From assembly GCA_964428335.1 (NCBI GenBank), contig CAYRXW010000002.1, positions 62,001 through 126,000 on the forward strand: 64,000 nucleotides of DNA, given 5' to 3'. Under the pieces are notes generated by a model. It was given only the letters and a program-made list of their open reading frames with translations. It was not told where the DNA came from and ran no database searches. The DNA is from GW2011-AR15 sp964428335 (GTDB lineage Archaea; Nanobdellota; Nanobdellia; Woesearchaeales; GW2011-AR15). Position numbers and translations under genes: made by a program. This document shows, one piece after another, positions 19,508 through 28,026 of the stretch (its first letter is position 1; each line of letters begins with the position of its first letter).

Positions 19508-20163
19508 CTTACATCATATGTGCTTTCATTGAGCATGTATATCCAGTATCCAAAATTATATGTGGTTTTATTCAGGTCCTGGCTGCTTGCCAGGGATGAG
19601 TTCCATGTCCATTCCTTCCAGTCATTTTCGCTAGCATTAAAAAGGTAGACATAGTCAAACTGCGGTATCAGTTCTTCAAATGCATTATATGTATCCATGG
19701 TGGTAATGTTTGGCATACCAATCAGGTTCCATCCTCTTTCAAGCGCAATAAATGTAGGTTTTGCTAAGGTACTATTTTTTATGAATTCAGATTCATTTGC
19801 AACATATATCCAGTATCCCTTTGCCCTTGAAACAGATTCAAGATCCTGTATTACATATGAAGGGAGGCTTGGGTTATAGCTCTTCCATGGATCAGCAGCA
19901 TCTGAAGCATCGTATGTTTTAATATCTGAAAATGTGAAATTCCCCAAGAATTCAGCTTCATCAGCATCAGATGAGATGCATGGGAAAGAGATAAGGTTCC
20001 AGCCAGGGCTTAAGGAGATATTGCAAAAGCTTTGGGATGTTAGAGTGATTACTAAGGTTGTTCCGACTATTGCTTTTCCTGTGAAAACAGGCTTAAATAA
20101 AACAAATAGTAAAGAGGAGACTATCACTAATGCAGCCAATATTATGATTATGGCTTTTTTCAT
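19504..20163 (-). CDS. Exported protein with two GWNLIxxP / GYWIY modules
   Basis: The N-terminal hydrophobic stretch (residues 4-25) acts as signal peptide or anchor. The rest has two copies of a module that starts GWNLISFP or GWNLIGMP and ends GYWIYV or GYWIYM. The same module type closes the giant surface protein at 3125-14017, linking the two opposing gene sets functionally. The start overlaps the upstream winged-helix gene (ATGA) and the stop overlaps the downstream gene, so the operon is tightly coupled. Probably a small extracellular adhesion or structural protein. Confidence 0.75.
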   Translation of the reverse strand: MKKAIIIILAALVIVSSLLFVLFKPVFTGKAIVGTTLVITLTSQSFCNISLSPGWNLISFPCISSDADEAEFLGNFTFSDIKTYDASDAADPWKSYNPSLPSYVIQDLESVSRAKGYWIYVANESEFIKNSTLAKPTFIALERGWNLIGMPNITTMDTYNAFEELIPQFDYVYLFNASENDWKEWTWNSSLASSQDLNKTTYNFGYWIYMLNESTYDVR

Positions 20164-20408
20164 TTCAGCCTCCTTAGCATTCTGGTCTTGCTGCTGTCTT
20201 CAAGACTATATAACTTAAGCTTTGAAATAATGGTTATCTTTAAGTATCCTGATTTAGAAAGCATGTTGATTATCCTGAATGCGGATGCAGCAGGGACTTT
20301 GGAATCATCTGCAACTTTATTTATATGATATAATTGGCCTGGGTTATCCAAGAAAAGCTTCAGTACCCTGACTATTTTAGAATCTACCAGGTCATCAAGG
20401 ATATCCAT
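20160..20408 (-). CDS. Winged-helix DNA-binding protein
   Basis: An 82-residue protein with a MarR/ArsR-like fold. It has helices around VRVLKLFLDN and LYHINKVADDSKVPAASAFRIINMLSKSGYL, then a short wing (LKITIISKLKLYSLE). As first gene of the coupled operon running to 16515 it is a natural autoregulator. A near-palindrome (20449-20468) lies just upstream of its TATA box (20431-20445, read on the minus strand). The TATA position predicts a leaderless mRNA starting at the ATG. Confidence 0.75.
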   Translation of the reverse strand: MDILDDLVDSKIVRVLKLFLDNPGQLYHINKVADDSKVPAASAFRIINMLSKSGYLKITIISKLKLYSLEDSSKTRMLRRLK

Positions 20409-20427
20409 TAATCCAGATAAATGGATT

Positions 20428-20492
20428 TCTATTTATAAATATTTCATTTTTGGAATAATTATTTCAAATTTGGAAAATACTTTTATATATTA
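20428..20492. promoter_or_regulatory. Divergent promoter with near-palindromic operator candidate
   Basis: The minus-strand TATA-like box is at about 20431-20445 and the plus-strand box TTTTATATAT at 20481-20490; both predict leaderless transcripts. Between them lies TTTGGAATAATTATTTCAAA (20449-20468), in which nine of ten base pairs are palindromic. The half-site TTTGGAA recurs at 20469-20475, exactly 20 bp (two helical turns) from the first. Binding by the adjacent winged-helix protein is inferred. Confidence 0.55.
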
Positions 20493-20515
20493 CTACTTTT
20501 GCCAAAGCCTAACCC

Positions 20516-20878
20516 ATGCTAGAACAAATGATTAGTGAAATTAGGGAAGCAGCTTCTGAATATATGCTAAATCCATATTACCAGATAGCTGTTATAAGCG
20601 GATTTAAAGCGCTTCAAAGCTTTTCATCTGCTTTTATTAAATCCATATACTATAATTCTACATCGGTTGAAAAAATACTCACATTAGGAGGTTTAAGAGA
20701 CTATCTCTTTGGGGCAATAATAGCAGTAGGAATTGAAAGAGCTGTTTATGATGGCTCATTAAATATGTGCATTAATTTTTCTCTGATGGCACTTGGCTCA
20801 GTTTTCGCAACATATGTCGGGAGAAAAACAGCCCATCTGTTTCATGATTACCTATATAAATCAAATATTAAGAATTAA
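20516..20878 (+). CDS. Small hypothetical membrane protein
   Basis: A 120-residue protein with two moderately hydrophobic segments (around DYLFGAIIAVGIERAVY and MCINFSLMALGSVFATYVG). No family recognised. A TATA-like box 26-35 bp upstream supports a leaderless start at this ATG. It is divergent from the winged-helix operon and shares the regulatory region. The next gene starts 32 bp downstream on the same strand and may be cotranscribed. Confidence 0.6.
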   Translation: MLEQMISEIREAASEYMLNPYYQIAVISGFKALQSFSSAFIKSIYYNSTSVEKILTLGGLRDYLFGAIIAVGIERAVYDGSLNMCINFSLMALGSVFATYVGRKTAHLFHDYLYKSNIKN

Positions 20879-20910
20879 ATTTATCAATCAGCTTTGATTT
20901 TAGGCTATCT

Positions 20911-21918
20911 ATGCCGACATTATCAGTATGCATGATTGTAAAAAATGAATCTCTTTTTCTTGATAATTGCCTGAAAAGTGCAAAAGAAGGCAAGGCAGAT
21001 GAAATAATAGTTGTAGACACAGGTTCAACTGACAATACCAAGGAAATAGCAAAAAGGTACACAGAAAAGGTATTTGATTATAACTGGATAAATGACTTTG
21101 CGCACGCTTACAATTTCTCGATGTCAAAGGCTACAAAAGAATGGATGATTATCCTGGATGCAGATGAGGTAATAAGCCCAAAAGACATAGAAAAGCTAAA
21201 AGAAACACTTTCAAAAACAGATGCCGATTCAATCATGCTTGTCACAAGGAACTATACAAACGACAGCACAAGAAAGAACTGGAAGGAAATTGATGATAAT
21301 CCAAGATACCCAGAAAGCAAGGATTATAAAGGATATACAAGGGTTCCACAAAACAGGGTCTTTAGGAACGGCAAAGGCATAATATATGAAGGGACAGTGC
21401 ATGTTCTGCCGGATTACAGCATAAAACGCTTAGGACTGAAAATCGAGAAGATTGAGATACCAATACATCATTACTATGAGGAAAAAAGCAAGAACAGCCT
21501 GAAAGACAGGCAGCTTGGCTACCTTGATATGTTTGAAGAAAAGATTAAGGAAGAGCCTACAGGAGAATTGTATTATAGGGCAGCAGGCGTCTATCTATAT
21601 TTCAAAAATGATTACAAGAAGTCAATAGATTATTTTGAAAAAGCGATAGCTCTTAGGCATAAGGAAAACGAGTGCAATGAGGGAATTGCCCAGGCATATA
21701 TTTTCATGAAACATTATAATGATGCCTATAAAATATACAGTTCCCTTCTTAAAAAAAGATATATTACTTCGACAATGGCAAACAATCTTGGGAATATATT
21801 CTTTCTTGCAAAAAAACATAAACTTGCATTAAAATACCTTGAGATTGCATTAAAGCTTGGAAACCCAAACAAGGAAAGGATAATGAAAAATATTGAAACA
21901 ATCAGAAAATTGTTATAA
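20911..21918 (+). CDS. Family 2 glycosyltransferase with C-terminal TPR repeats
   Basis: The start (LSVCMIVKNESLFLDNCL), the nucleotide-binding region (DEIIVVDTGSTDNT) and the DAD metal-binding motif (WMIILDADE) identify a GT-A fold, GT2-type transferase using a nucleotide-sugar. Residues about 205-335 are TPR-like (GELYYRAAGVYLYFKNDYKKSIDYFEKA). This two-part architecture resembles SunS/TPR glycosyltransferases. No membrane segment is visible, so it is probably cytosolic. Given the heavily sequon-loaded surface proteins nearby it may act in protein or lipid-linked glycan assembly; the acceptor is unknown. Confidence 0.85.
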   Translation: MPTLSVCMIVKNESLFLDNCLKSAKEGKADEIIVVDTGSTDNTKEIAKRYTEKVFDYNWINDFAHAYNFSMSKATKEWMIILDADEVISPKDIEKLKETLSKTDADSIMLVTRNYTNDSTRKNWKEIDDNPRYPESKDYKGYTRVPQNRVFRNGKGIIYEGTVHVLPDYSIKRLGLKIEKIEIPIHHYYEEKSKNSLKDRQLGYLDMFEEKIKEEPTGELYYRAAGVYLYFKNDYKKSIDYFEKAIALRHKENECNEGIAQAYIFMKHYNDAYKIYSSLLKKRYITSTMANNLGNIFFLAKKHKLALKYLEIALKLGNPNKERIMKNIETIRKLL

Positions 21919-21925
21919 AAAAAAG

Positions 21926-22300
21926 TTAAAAAGCTCCATCTTTATTTACTAATTCAGGTGGGAGCTGTTGTCCAATATCCCACATCTCGATTATCTTTTC
22001 ATCTTTAAACCTGAATATGTGTACAGCAGAAATCTCAATTTCTTTCTTTTTAAGGATTATTTTGGAGTGTGTCACAACTAAGTCATTGTCACTTAATATC
22101 TTTTTGACTATAATCTCTTTATTTGGAAACTGGTCATGGTTATCTTTCATCGCTTTCTTTAGTTCAGAAAAACCAGAAATGGTGTGGATATTATGATGCT
22201 TGCCATTCATATCTATATATTTATCATAAGCTAAATCTATTTTACCTAAAACAGCTAAATTCAAGAAATCCAAAGCAATTTTCTTATGCTTTTCAGCCAT
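21926..22300 (-). CDS. SnoaL-like / NTF2-fold protein
   Basis: A 124-residue alpha+beta cone protein. The ending AVHIFRFKDEKIIEMWDIGQQLP is the hallmark of SnoaL-like polyketide-cyclase-family proteins, which mostly bind small hydrophobic ligands; many have no known substrate. It starts 9 bp after the end of the CcdA gene and is the third gene of that operon. The ligand cannot be assigned. Confidence 0.8.
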   Translation of the reverse strand: MAEKHKKIALDFLNLAVLGKIDLAYDKYIDMNGKHHNIHTISGFSELKKAMKDNHDQFPNKEIIVKKILSDNDLVVTHSKIILKKKEIEISAVHIFRFKDEKIIEMWDIGQQLPPELVNKDGAF

Positions 22301-22309
22301 TTTTTTTAA

Positions 22310-23020
22310 TTATCCAAAATTAATTGTCCCATTGGCTATAAGAATCAAAAGCCATCCCATTGCAACTAAAGTTAGCCCAATACCAAGCCTCATATATTTC
22401 TTATTGCTTTGCTTCCATTCATGCAGTTCAGAAACATTCTTTCCCATCACTACCATGATAAGGATAATAAGGAGGGGAGAGACAAATATGAAATTATAAA
22501 GGACTAGCATCATCGCAGCGAATATGTCAAAGCTTGTTGAAAGCATAGTAATTATTGCAAGATATGGGGCACCAGTGCACGGAAGCTCTACGCCTGAAAC
22601 AAAAGCTCCTAGGATCATGACTCCAGGTATACTTACATTTGCCTTAAATTCCTGTATCTTCTTTGCGTACTTTGCAGGTATCTGGAGCGAAAACCCTTTG
22701 CCATACCAATAAAAATCCTTTATCTCAAGGATTCCGGCTGCAACAATAAGTACTCCTACAAATATTGAAAGGTATTCAGTGACCCATAACGGGATTGAGG
22801 AGAAAAAATAAAGAAGGCCAATTCCTGCAAGCAGGTATACCAGAAATACTGCAAATATATATGCTAGTCCAAGGGCAAGTATTCTTTTATTTGATTTATT
22901 TGCTCCTACCAAGACAGAAAGCATAAGTATAAGGACACCAATAGCGCATGGATTGATTGAATCTATTGCTGCAGTTGCTACAACAACCCCTAATGTAGGA
23001 AGATATCCTTCAACGGCCAC
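22310..23020 (-). CDS. CcdA/DsbD-type thiol-disulfide membrane transporter
   Basis: Six predicted TM segments with the two conserved Cys motifs of the family: NPCAIGVLILML near the start and GVELPCTGAPYLAII mid-protein. These carry electrons from cytosolic thioredoxin to outside thiols. The start is GTG 23020, preceded by a GGTGA SD and overlapping the upstream gene by 11 bp. The upstream His/Cys-bearing protein is the obvious partner for reduction. Cytochrome c maturation is less likely because no other such gene is seen nearby. Confidence 0.85.
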   Translation of the reverse strand: MAVEGYLPTLGVVVATAAIDSINPCAIGVLILMLSVLVGANKSNKRILALGLAYIFAVFLVYLLAGIGLLYFFSSIPLWVTEYLSIFVGVLIVAAGILEIKDFYWYGKGFSLQIPAKYAKKIQEFKANVSIPGVMILGAFVSGVELPCTGAPYLAIITMLSTSFDIFAAMMLVLYNFIFVSPLLIILIMVVMGKNVSELHEWKQSNKKYMRLGIGLTLVAMGWLLILIANGTINFG

Positions 23021-23807
23021 TTAATTCACCTTTTTCAATTGCAATCCTATAAGTCTCACATATCCTTTCTGTCGTTTCCTTAGGCTTATCAAACTCAATT
23101 ATGATGCAGTCTCCTGGCGGGACATTAAAATATGGGCTTAAGACATAATTTTCATAATCCTCAAGCTTTACCAGTTCATATATGAACCCTGATTTTTTTG
23201 TAGGATCTGGATTTGTTACCCTATACAGGAACACCTGGAGCATCCCTTCATTCTCATCGCAATATTCAAAGTCTCTTGCTGCAACATTTCCAGTGTTTGT
23301 AGGCAGTTCAAAATAACCTTTTTCGAGCTTTCCCCCAACAGTTTCAATGAATTCACCAAGAGATACATGACCTTTTTCTACAACAACTCCCTCAACATGC
23401 ATCCTGTCATCATTATGCTCATGGAACACAGGTGTCCCTATCTTGTTTGAAAGCCCTTTTGGATCTATCAGATTCAGCTTTTCCCCGCACTTATATGCTT
23501 CAAAATCAGCATGCCAGTGCACAGGCCCTTTTGTTTCAGAAATCATATTCAGGCTGATTGTAGCTATTGAAAGATATCCTGTTACAGAAACAATGATTGC
23601 GGCTGTGATAAAAAACGGCCAGTGATGATGGCTTTCATGCATTATAAACGAAGCAGCGATGATTATAATTATCGCAAGTGTCCCGTAAGTGACTAAGAAT
23701 ATCGAATTATCCCTTATGACCTGGTCAATTGTCCTGTCATCTGCATCTTCATGAGCAAAAGCTAACGGTAAAAAAAGCAGGACAAAAAATAAGGGAATTA
23801 ACCGCAT
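23010..23807 (-). CDS. Exported His-rich membrane protein, possible metal-binding partner of CcdA
   Basis: The signal peptide (MRLIPLFFVLLFLPLAFA) is followed by HEDADD, then two hydrophobic segments (about 34-55 and 65-90) separated by HESHHH. An exterior domain follows with HWHADFEAYKCG, HEHNDDRMHVEG and three further Cys (FEYCDE, GDCII, ERICE). Clustered His with Met and Cys suggests a copper or other soft-metal site. It shares an operon with a CcdA-type electron transporter, which fits reduction of its thiols. No named family recognised. The TATA box at about 23830-23842 fits a nearly leaderless start. Confidence 0.7.
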   Translation of the reverse strand: MRLIPLFFVLLFLPLAFAHEDADDRTIDQVIRDNSIFLVTYGTLAIIIIIAASFIMHESHHHWPFFITAAIIVSVTGYLSIATISLNMISETKGPVHWHADFEAYKCGEKLNLIDPKGLSNKIGTPVFHEHNDDRMHVEGVVVEKGHVSLGEFIETVGGKLEKGYFELPTNTGNVAARDFEYCDENEGMLQVFLYRVTNPDPTKKSGFIYELVKLEDYENYVLSPYFNVPPGDCIIIEFDKPKETTERICETYRIAIEKGELSGR

Positions 23808-23928
23808 TTAGTATTATTTGTCAGCTTAATTTAAATATTTTTTGAATTTGTTTGGGAAAGCGAACAAATAAATCCAAAGAATAGGCGCATGGCTCGAATT
23901 TAAATATAAAAAAAAGAATCCATGTTTC

Positions 23929-24750
23929 ATGAGGGTCATACATATAAGGAGCAGGGATGAGTTGGAAAACCTGGATTCCATAAATTTTCCAAAAGACATT
24001 ATACTCTCACTGCAGGATAAAGAAGAGATACCTGTAATTGAAGATTACGAAAAGCACAAATTCATAATAATAAGGATACCTCAAAAGATAAATGACTTGG
24101 ACTATATTACAATACCCTTTGGCATCGTGGTCTCAAAAGACACAATAGTCACAGCATGTTTTTTTAGGAATGATCTTGATATTGAATATAAGGACGGGAA
24201 TTTTGTCCTTGACTTGATACTTAATGCAGCAAAGAAATACTTGTCTTACCTTTCTGACATTGACAAGGCAACAGATATGCTTGAAAAAAAGCTTTACAGG
24301 TCACAAAAAAACAGCGAGATTGCAAAACTGCTGAGATTGGAAAAATCTTTGGTTTACTTTACAACAGCTCTTGAACATAACGAAATACTCCTTAGTGAGA
24401 TATCAGAAAGTAGGGAGTTCACAAACGGGAAAAACAGCAAATTTATGATAAAGCAGGTCAGGGATGAAACAAGGCAGGCATTGAGCATGGCAAGGACATA
24501 TACAGATATACTGACCAATCTTATGGATGCATTTGCCTCTATGATCTCAAATAATCTAAATGTTGCAATGAAACTATTGACTTCAATAACAATCTTGTTT
24601 GCAGTCCCAACACTTCTTTCAAGCATATATGGGATGAATGTAACCCTTCCTTATGCAGGGACAGAATACGGATTTTTACTTGTAATGGGACTTTCAGTAT
24701 TCTTTTCTATTGTTTTTTTGATATTTTTCTGGAAGAATGATATGATATAA
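23929..24750 (+). CDS. corA: CorA-family divalent cation transporter
   Basis: The C-terminal pair of TM helices carries the family signature YGMNVTLPY (GMN at residues 235-237), which forms the selectivity loop at the outer pore mouth. The preceding cytosolic part has the long helical stalk (YLSDIDKATDMLEKKLYRSQ). At 273 residues it is somewhat shorter than the usual 310-330, mainly in the N-terminal domain. A TATA-like TTTAAATATAAA (about 23899-23910) fits a leaderless start at this ATG. Mg2+ is the likely substrate; Co2+/Ni2+ cannot be excluded. Confidence 0.85.
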   Translation: MRVIHIRSRDELENLDSINFPKDIILSLQDKEEIPVIEDYEKHKFIIIRIPQKINDLDYITIPFGIVVSKDTIVTACFFRNDLDIEYKDGNFVLDLILNAAKKYLSYLSDIDKATDMLEKKLYRSQKNSEIAKLLRLEKSLVYFTTALEHNEILLSEISESREFTNGKNSKFMIKQVRDETRQALSMARTYTDILTNLMDAFASMISNNLNVAMKLLTSITILFAVPTLLSSIYGMNVTLPYAGTEYGFLLVMGLSVFFSIVFLIFFWKNDMI

Positions 24751-24760
24751 AAATCAGGAA

Positions 24761-26551
24761 TTAAATTTCTTTTCCACATTCCTTGCATTGCTTTGCCCTA
24801 AGCTTATTGATTTCACCGCAGTGAGGGCATTTCTTCTTCATTCCTATTATAAGGAACAGGAGTATTATTATCAGTATCAAAGGCGCATAAAGTATTGCGT
24901 TCTTTCCAAGGTCTTTGAGCAATTGTCCGGTAAGGTATCCTAAACCAGTGTAGCCATATTCAAACTCCCCTTCTAATATGTGTATTAGGCTTCTTTCCCT
25001 CTCTCCATAATAAGCCCTGATCTTTATTTTAGGATTATCTGTCAAGTCCTCTTCGCCCATTCCTGTGGTAACTTCAATGAACTTTGATTCTCCAACCTTT
25101 AAGAATAAAAGCTCATCAGCACCAAGCGTCACAAGTTCATCATTGATTATGAGATCGATCAGTTCAAGGTTGACATAGACATCAACCTCGCCAGTATTTC
25201 TTATCTCTATCAGGAACTTTCCTGTTCTCTTGTCAAAAAGCACATTTCCAAACTCTATCCTGGCATTATCGATTATATCTACAGTTTCAACTGTCACTGT
25301 TTTTGTAAGGGTATATTCAAGCGAGTTCTTTGATTCTCCGAATATTGTAAAGACATCTGCTGTAATTTCACCTGTCATTGGCTTTAATTTTTCCCCTTCG
25401 GAATTCTCAGTGTAAGCAATTGTCTTGAATTCGCTCTTATCTATAAACACAGCTTCTTCATCCCCAAGCACCTGGGTCTCATCGCCATATCTTAGGGTTA
25501 TTGTGCCTTTAAGGTAAGCCGAAAGATCAACCTTGTTCTGGTAAGTGACTTCAATCCTGTTCGCTACTCTGTTATACCTGACATCAAAGATATCCATGTC
25601 CACAACATATCTTGGCAGATAGAACCTGTCAAGGTCTTCTACAGGTGAGATTGCAGCAGTTGGAACCCTTGCACTTTGGGCAAATTTTACAAAGACGCTT
25701 ATCCCAAGTTCCCTCCTGATGAAAGTTGCGCTTCCTACAAGCTCATTTCCGATAAGGATGCCAATATCGATATCGCTTCTCTTCATATAATCCTTTACCT
25801 GATCAGGTACGTTTGCCCTTCCAATAAAGACTACTGGTTCAAGCCCGGACATAATCTCCTGTTCAATGAACTCCCCATTTGTAAGGATGGCCTGTTTTTT
25901 AGGCTCTCCGTTCAATTTTATTGAAAGCTCCTGGTATTTGTCCACAATTTTCTGGTTGTTCAGGAAACGGTCCTGCTCGTTTATTATTTCAGGATTCAAA
26001 TCATTTAATGTATTTTTTACTTCCCTATCAACCTGGCCATATAGCAGCAGTTGGTCAATCTCCCTATCCCTAAGAAAAGTATTCACAAGATTGATGTTCT
26101 GCTTGTTTGCAAAAAGCACAAAAGATTTTGAAATTGTAGCGTATGGCGCGACTGAGATTGCATTATACCCGTATGAATCATCAATCACGATGAAGTTTTT
26201 TATCTCGTCAGGAAGCCTTTTTGCAAGCTCCAGGTTGATATTATTTGCCTTAATTTCCTGCACTGTTTCCAGTCCTCTTGATTCCAAGACATTCTTATAT
26301 CCAACAACATATGGCTTGTCTGTTGAACTCACAACAAATGTAGGTGTGGTCTTGCTAAGCTGGCTTATAAGCAGCGTTGAATGCCTGGTGCTGACTAAAA
26401 AAAAGCCATTGCTTCCTGTAATCTGGGAATACTGCAGTGTTGAATATACATCCTGCCAGTCTGCAGAATTTGAGACATAAGTTCCCTGCTGCTGGGCATA
26501 GACACTAGATAAAGATATTAGTAGTGCCAGCAAAATGATAAGTTTTTTCAT
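24761..26551 (-). CDS. Receptor-like exported protein with one TM and cytosolic zinc ribbon
   Basis: ATG 26551 gives a clean signal peptide (MKKLIILLALLISLSSVYA) and lies about 26-30 bp from the TATA-like box at 26577-26586; upstream in-frame starts would add an unlikely leader. Residues 20-300 resemble repeated alpha/beta units in which a position is claimed and a value compared, reminiscent of cell-wall-binding repeat 2. Then come two Ig-like domains, one TM helix (LYAPLILIIILLFLIIGM) and a 20-residue cytosolic zinc ribbon with paired CPHCG and CKECG motifs. The layout suggests a surface receptor with a small interior docking site. Function unknown. Confidence 0.75.
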   Translation of the reverse strand: MKKLIILLALLISLSSVYAQQQGTYVSNSADWQDVYSTLQYSQITGSNGFFLVSTRHSTLLISQLSKTTPTFVVSSTDKPYVVGYKNVLESRGLETVQEIKANNINLELAKRLPDEIKNFIVIDDSYGYNAISVAPYATISKSFVLFANKQNINLVNTFLRDREIDQLLLYGQVDREVKNTLNDLNPEIINEQDRFLNNQKIVDKYQELSIKLNGEPKKQAILTNGEFIEQEIMSGLEPVVFIGRANVPDQVKDYMKRSDIDIGILIGNELVGSATFIRRELGISVFVKFAQSARVPTAAISPVEDLDRFYLPRYVVDMDIFDVRYNRVANRIEVTYQNKVDLSAYLKGTITLRYGDETQVLGDEEAVFIDKSEFKTIAYTENSEGEKLKPMTGEITADVFTIFGESKNSLEYTLTKTVTVETVDIIDNARIEFGNVLFDKRTGKFLIEIRNTGEVDVYVNLELIDLIINDELVTLGADELLFLKVGESKFIEVTTGMGEEDLTDNPKIKIRAYYGERERSLIHILEGEFEYGYTGLGYLTGQLLKDLGKNAILYAPLILIIILLFLIIGMKKKCPHCGEINKLRAKQCKECGKEI

Positions 26552-26640
26552 CCCCAGTGCCATTAAAAAGAATATGTTATATAAATCTTGTGGATGATTT
26601 AAGGAGCGCAAGGGAATAGCTTAAAAAGCCGTTGCTTTTA

Positions 26641-27981
26641 ATGTCAGTTATGGTTTCGCTTTTCATTTTTCGCAGGGATTTAAGGCTTTATGATAATACA
26701 GGACTGATAAAAGCATTAGAAGAATCAGATGAAGTGATCCCCTGCTTCATACTGGATGACAGGCAGATTGAAAAAAATGAATACTTCAGCAGGAATGCAT
26801 TTGAATTTATGGTTGCATCCCTACATTGCCTGGACAAAGAGCTTAGGGAAAGAAATTCCAAATTATATCTCTTTAAAGGGATAGCGCATGAAGTTATACA
26901 GTCATTAATTAAAGAATTGGGGATAAATGCAGTATATGTTAATGAGGATTATACACCTTTTTCAAAAAAAAGGGATGCGTTGATAAGGCAGGCCTGCGTA
27001 AAATCAGGCGTTAGGTTCTGTTCTGAATTTGACCTGCTTTTGACAAAGCCTGGAGAAGTATTGACATTAAATAAAACTCCTTACACAGTATTTACGCAGT
27101 TCTATAAGACAGCGTCAAAACTTGAAGTTTTTAAACCTAAAAATGCAAAAGGCAGGTTCTTCAATGGAAGAATAAGCAATGAATCAAGCTTGCCAAAATC
27201 AGCCAGGTTAGGTGGCAGGGAAGAAGGCTTAAAAATTTTAAAAAAGCTTGATAATTTTCAAAATTATGATTTTGAACGTAATTTTCCTTTTAAAGAAAGT
27301 ACTAAATTAAGCCCTCACAATAAATTCGGGACATTATCAATCAGGGAAGTCTATCACAAAGTGCAAAACACGCTTCCTTTTTCAACAATAATTAATGAGC
27401 TATACTGGAGGGATTTTTTCTCTCATATTATCCATTTTTTCCCGCATGTCTTAGGAAACGCTTTCAGGAGGCAATATAATAATATAGTATGGGAGAATGA
27501 TGAAAAAAAATTTGATGCGTGGAAAGAAGGGAAGACAGGATTTCCAATTGTTGATGCTGGAATGAGGGAATTAAATGAGACAGGTTTTATGCATAATAGG
27601 GTTAGAATGATAACAGCTTCTTTTCTTATAAAAGACCTTCATATAGGCTGGAAACTAGGGGAGAAATACTTTGCAAATCAACTTGTAGACTATGATCCTG
27701 CATTAAATAACGGAAACTGGCAGTGGGCAGCTTCTACTGGATGCGATTCACAGCCATATTTTAGGATATTTAACCCATGGCTTCAGCAAAAAAAGTATGA
27801 TCCAGATTGCATTTATATAAAAAAATGGCTGCCTGAACTAAAAAATATGAATGCAAAAGAAATACATATGCTTGAATTTGGCCCAGCTGATAATTATCCA
27901 AGACAGATAGTCAGGCATGAAGAAGAGAAGAAAAAAGCGCTTGAAATGTATAAAAGTGCCGTTGAGAGAAAAGTTTCCTAA
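26641..27981 (+). CDS. phr: Deoxyribodipyrimidine photolyase (class I)
   Basis: Repairs cyclobutane pyrimidine dimers with light and FAD. The N-terminal alpha/beta antenna domain starts SLFIFRRDLRLYDNTGL. The FAD-binding domain shows TLSIREVY, the ELYWRDFF segment, KTGFPIVDAGMRELNETGFMHNR and the DYDPALNNGNWQWAAS...FRIFNPW signature. The length (about 446 residues) is normal. ATG 26641 and ATG 26650 are both credible; the second is closer to the expected TATA spacing. It is divergent from the receptor-like gene. Distinction from a cryptochrome rests on overall similarity. Confidence 0.9.
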   Translation: MSVMVSLFIFRRDLRLYDNTGLIKALEESDEVIPCFILDDRQIEKNEYFSRNAFEFMVASLHCLDKELRERNSKLYLFKGIAHEVIQSLIKELGINAVYVNEDYTPFSKKRDALIRQACVKSGVRFCSEFDLLLTKPGEVLTLNKTPYTVFTQFYKTASKLEVFKPKNAKGRFFNGRISNESSLPKSARLGGREEGLKILKKLDNFQNYDFERNFPFKESTKLSPHNKFGTLSIREVYHKVQNTLPFSTIINELYWRDFFSHIIHFFPHVLGNAFRRQYNNIVWENDEKKFDAWKEGKTGFPIVDAGMRELNETGFMHNRVRMITASFLIKDLHIGWKLGEKYFANQLVDYDPALNNGNWQWAASTGCDSQPYFRIFNPWLQQKKYDPDCIYIKKWLPELKNMNAKEIHMLEFGPADNYPRQIVRHEEEKKKALEMYKSAVERKVS

Positions 27982-28026
27982 ATTTTCTAAATCTTTTTAT
28001 ATAATGGTGTTTAGCCATGCTAAAAA

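Noticed and set aside
25866..26480. Plus-strand frame of 204 codons opposite the receptor-like gene
   Set aside because: The minus-strand gene has a signal peptide, TM and zinc ribbon; the plus frame has no supporting signal.
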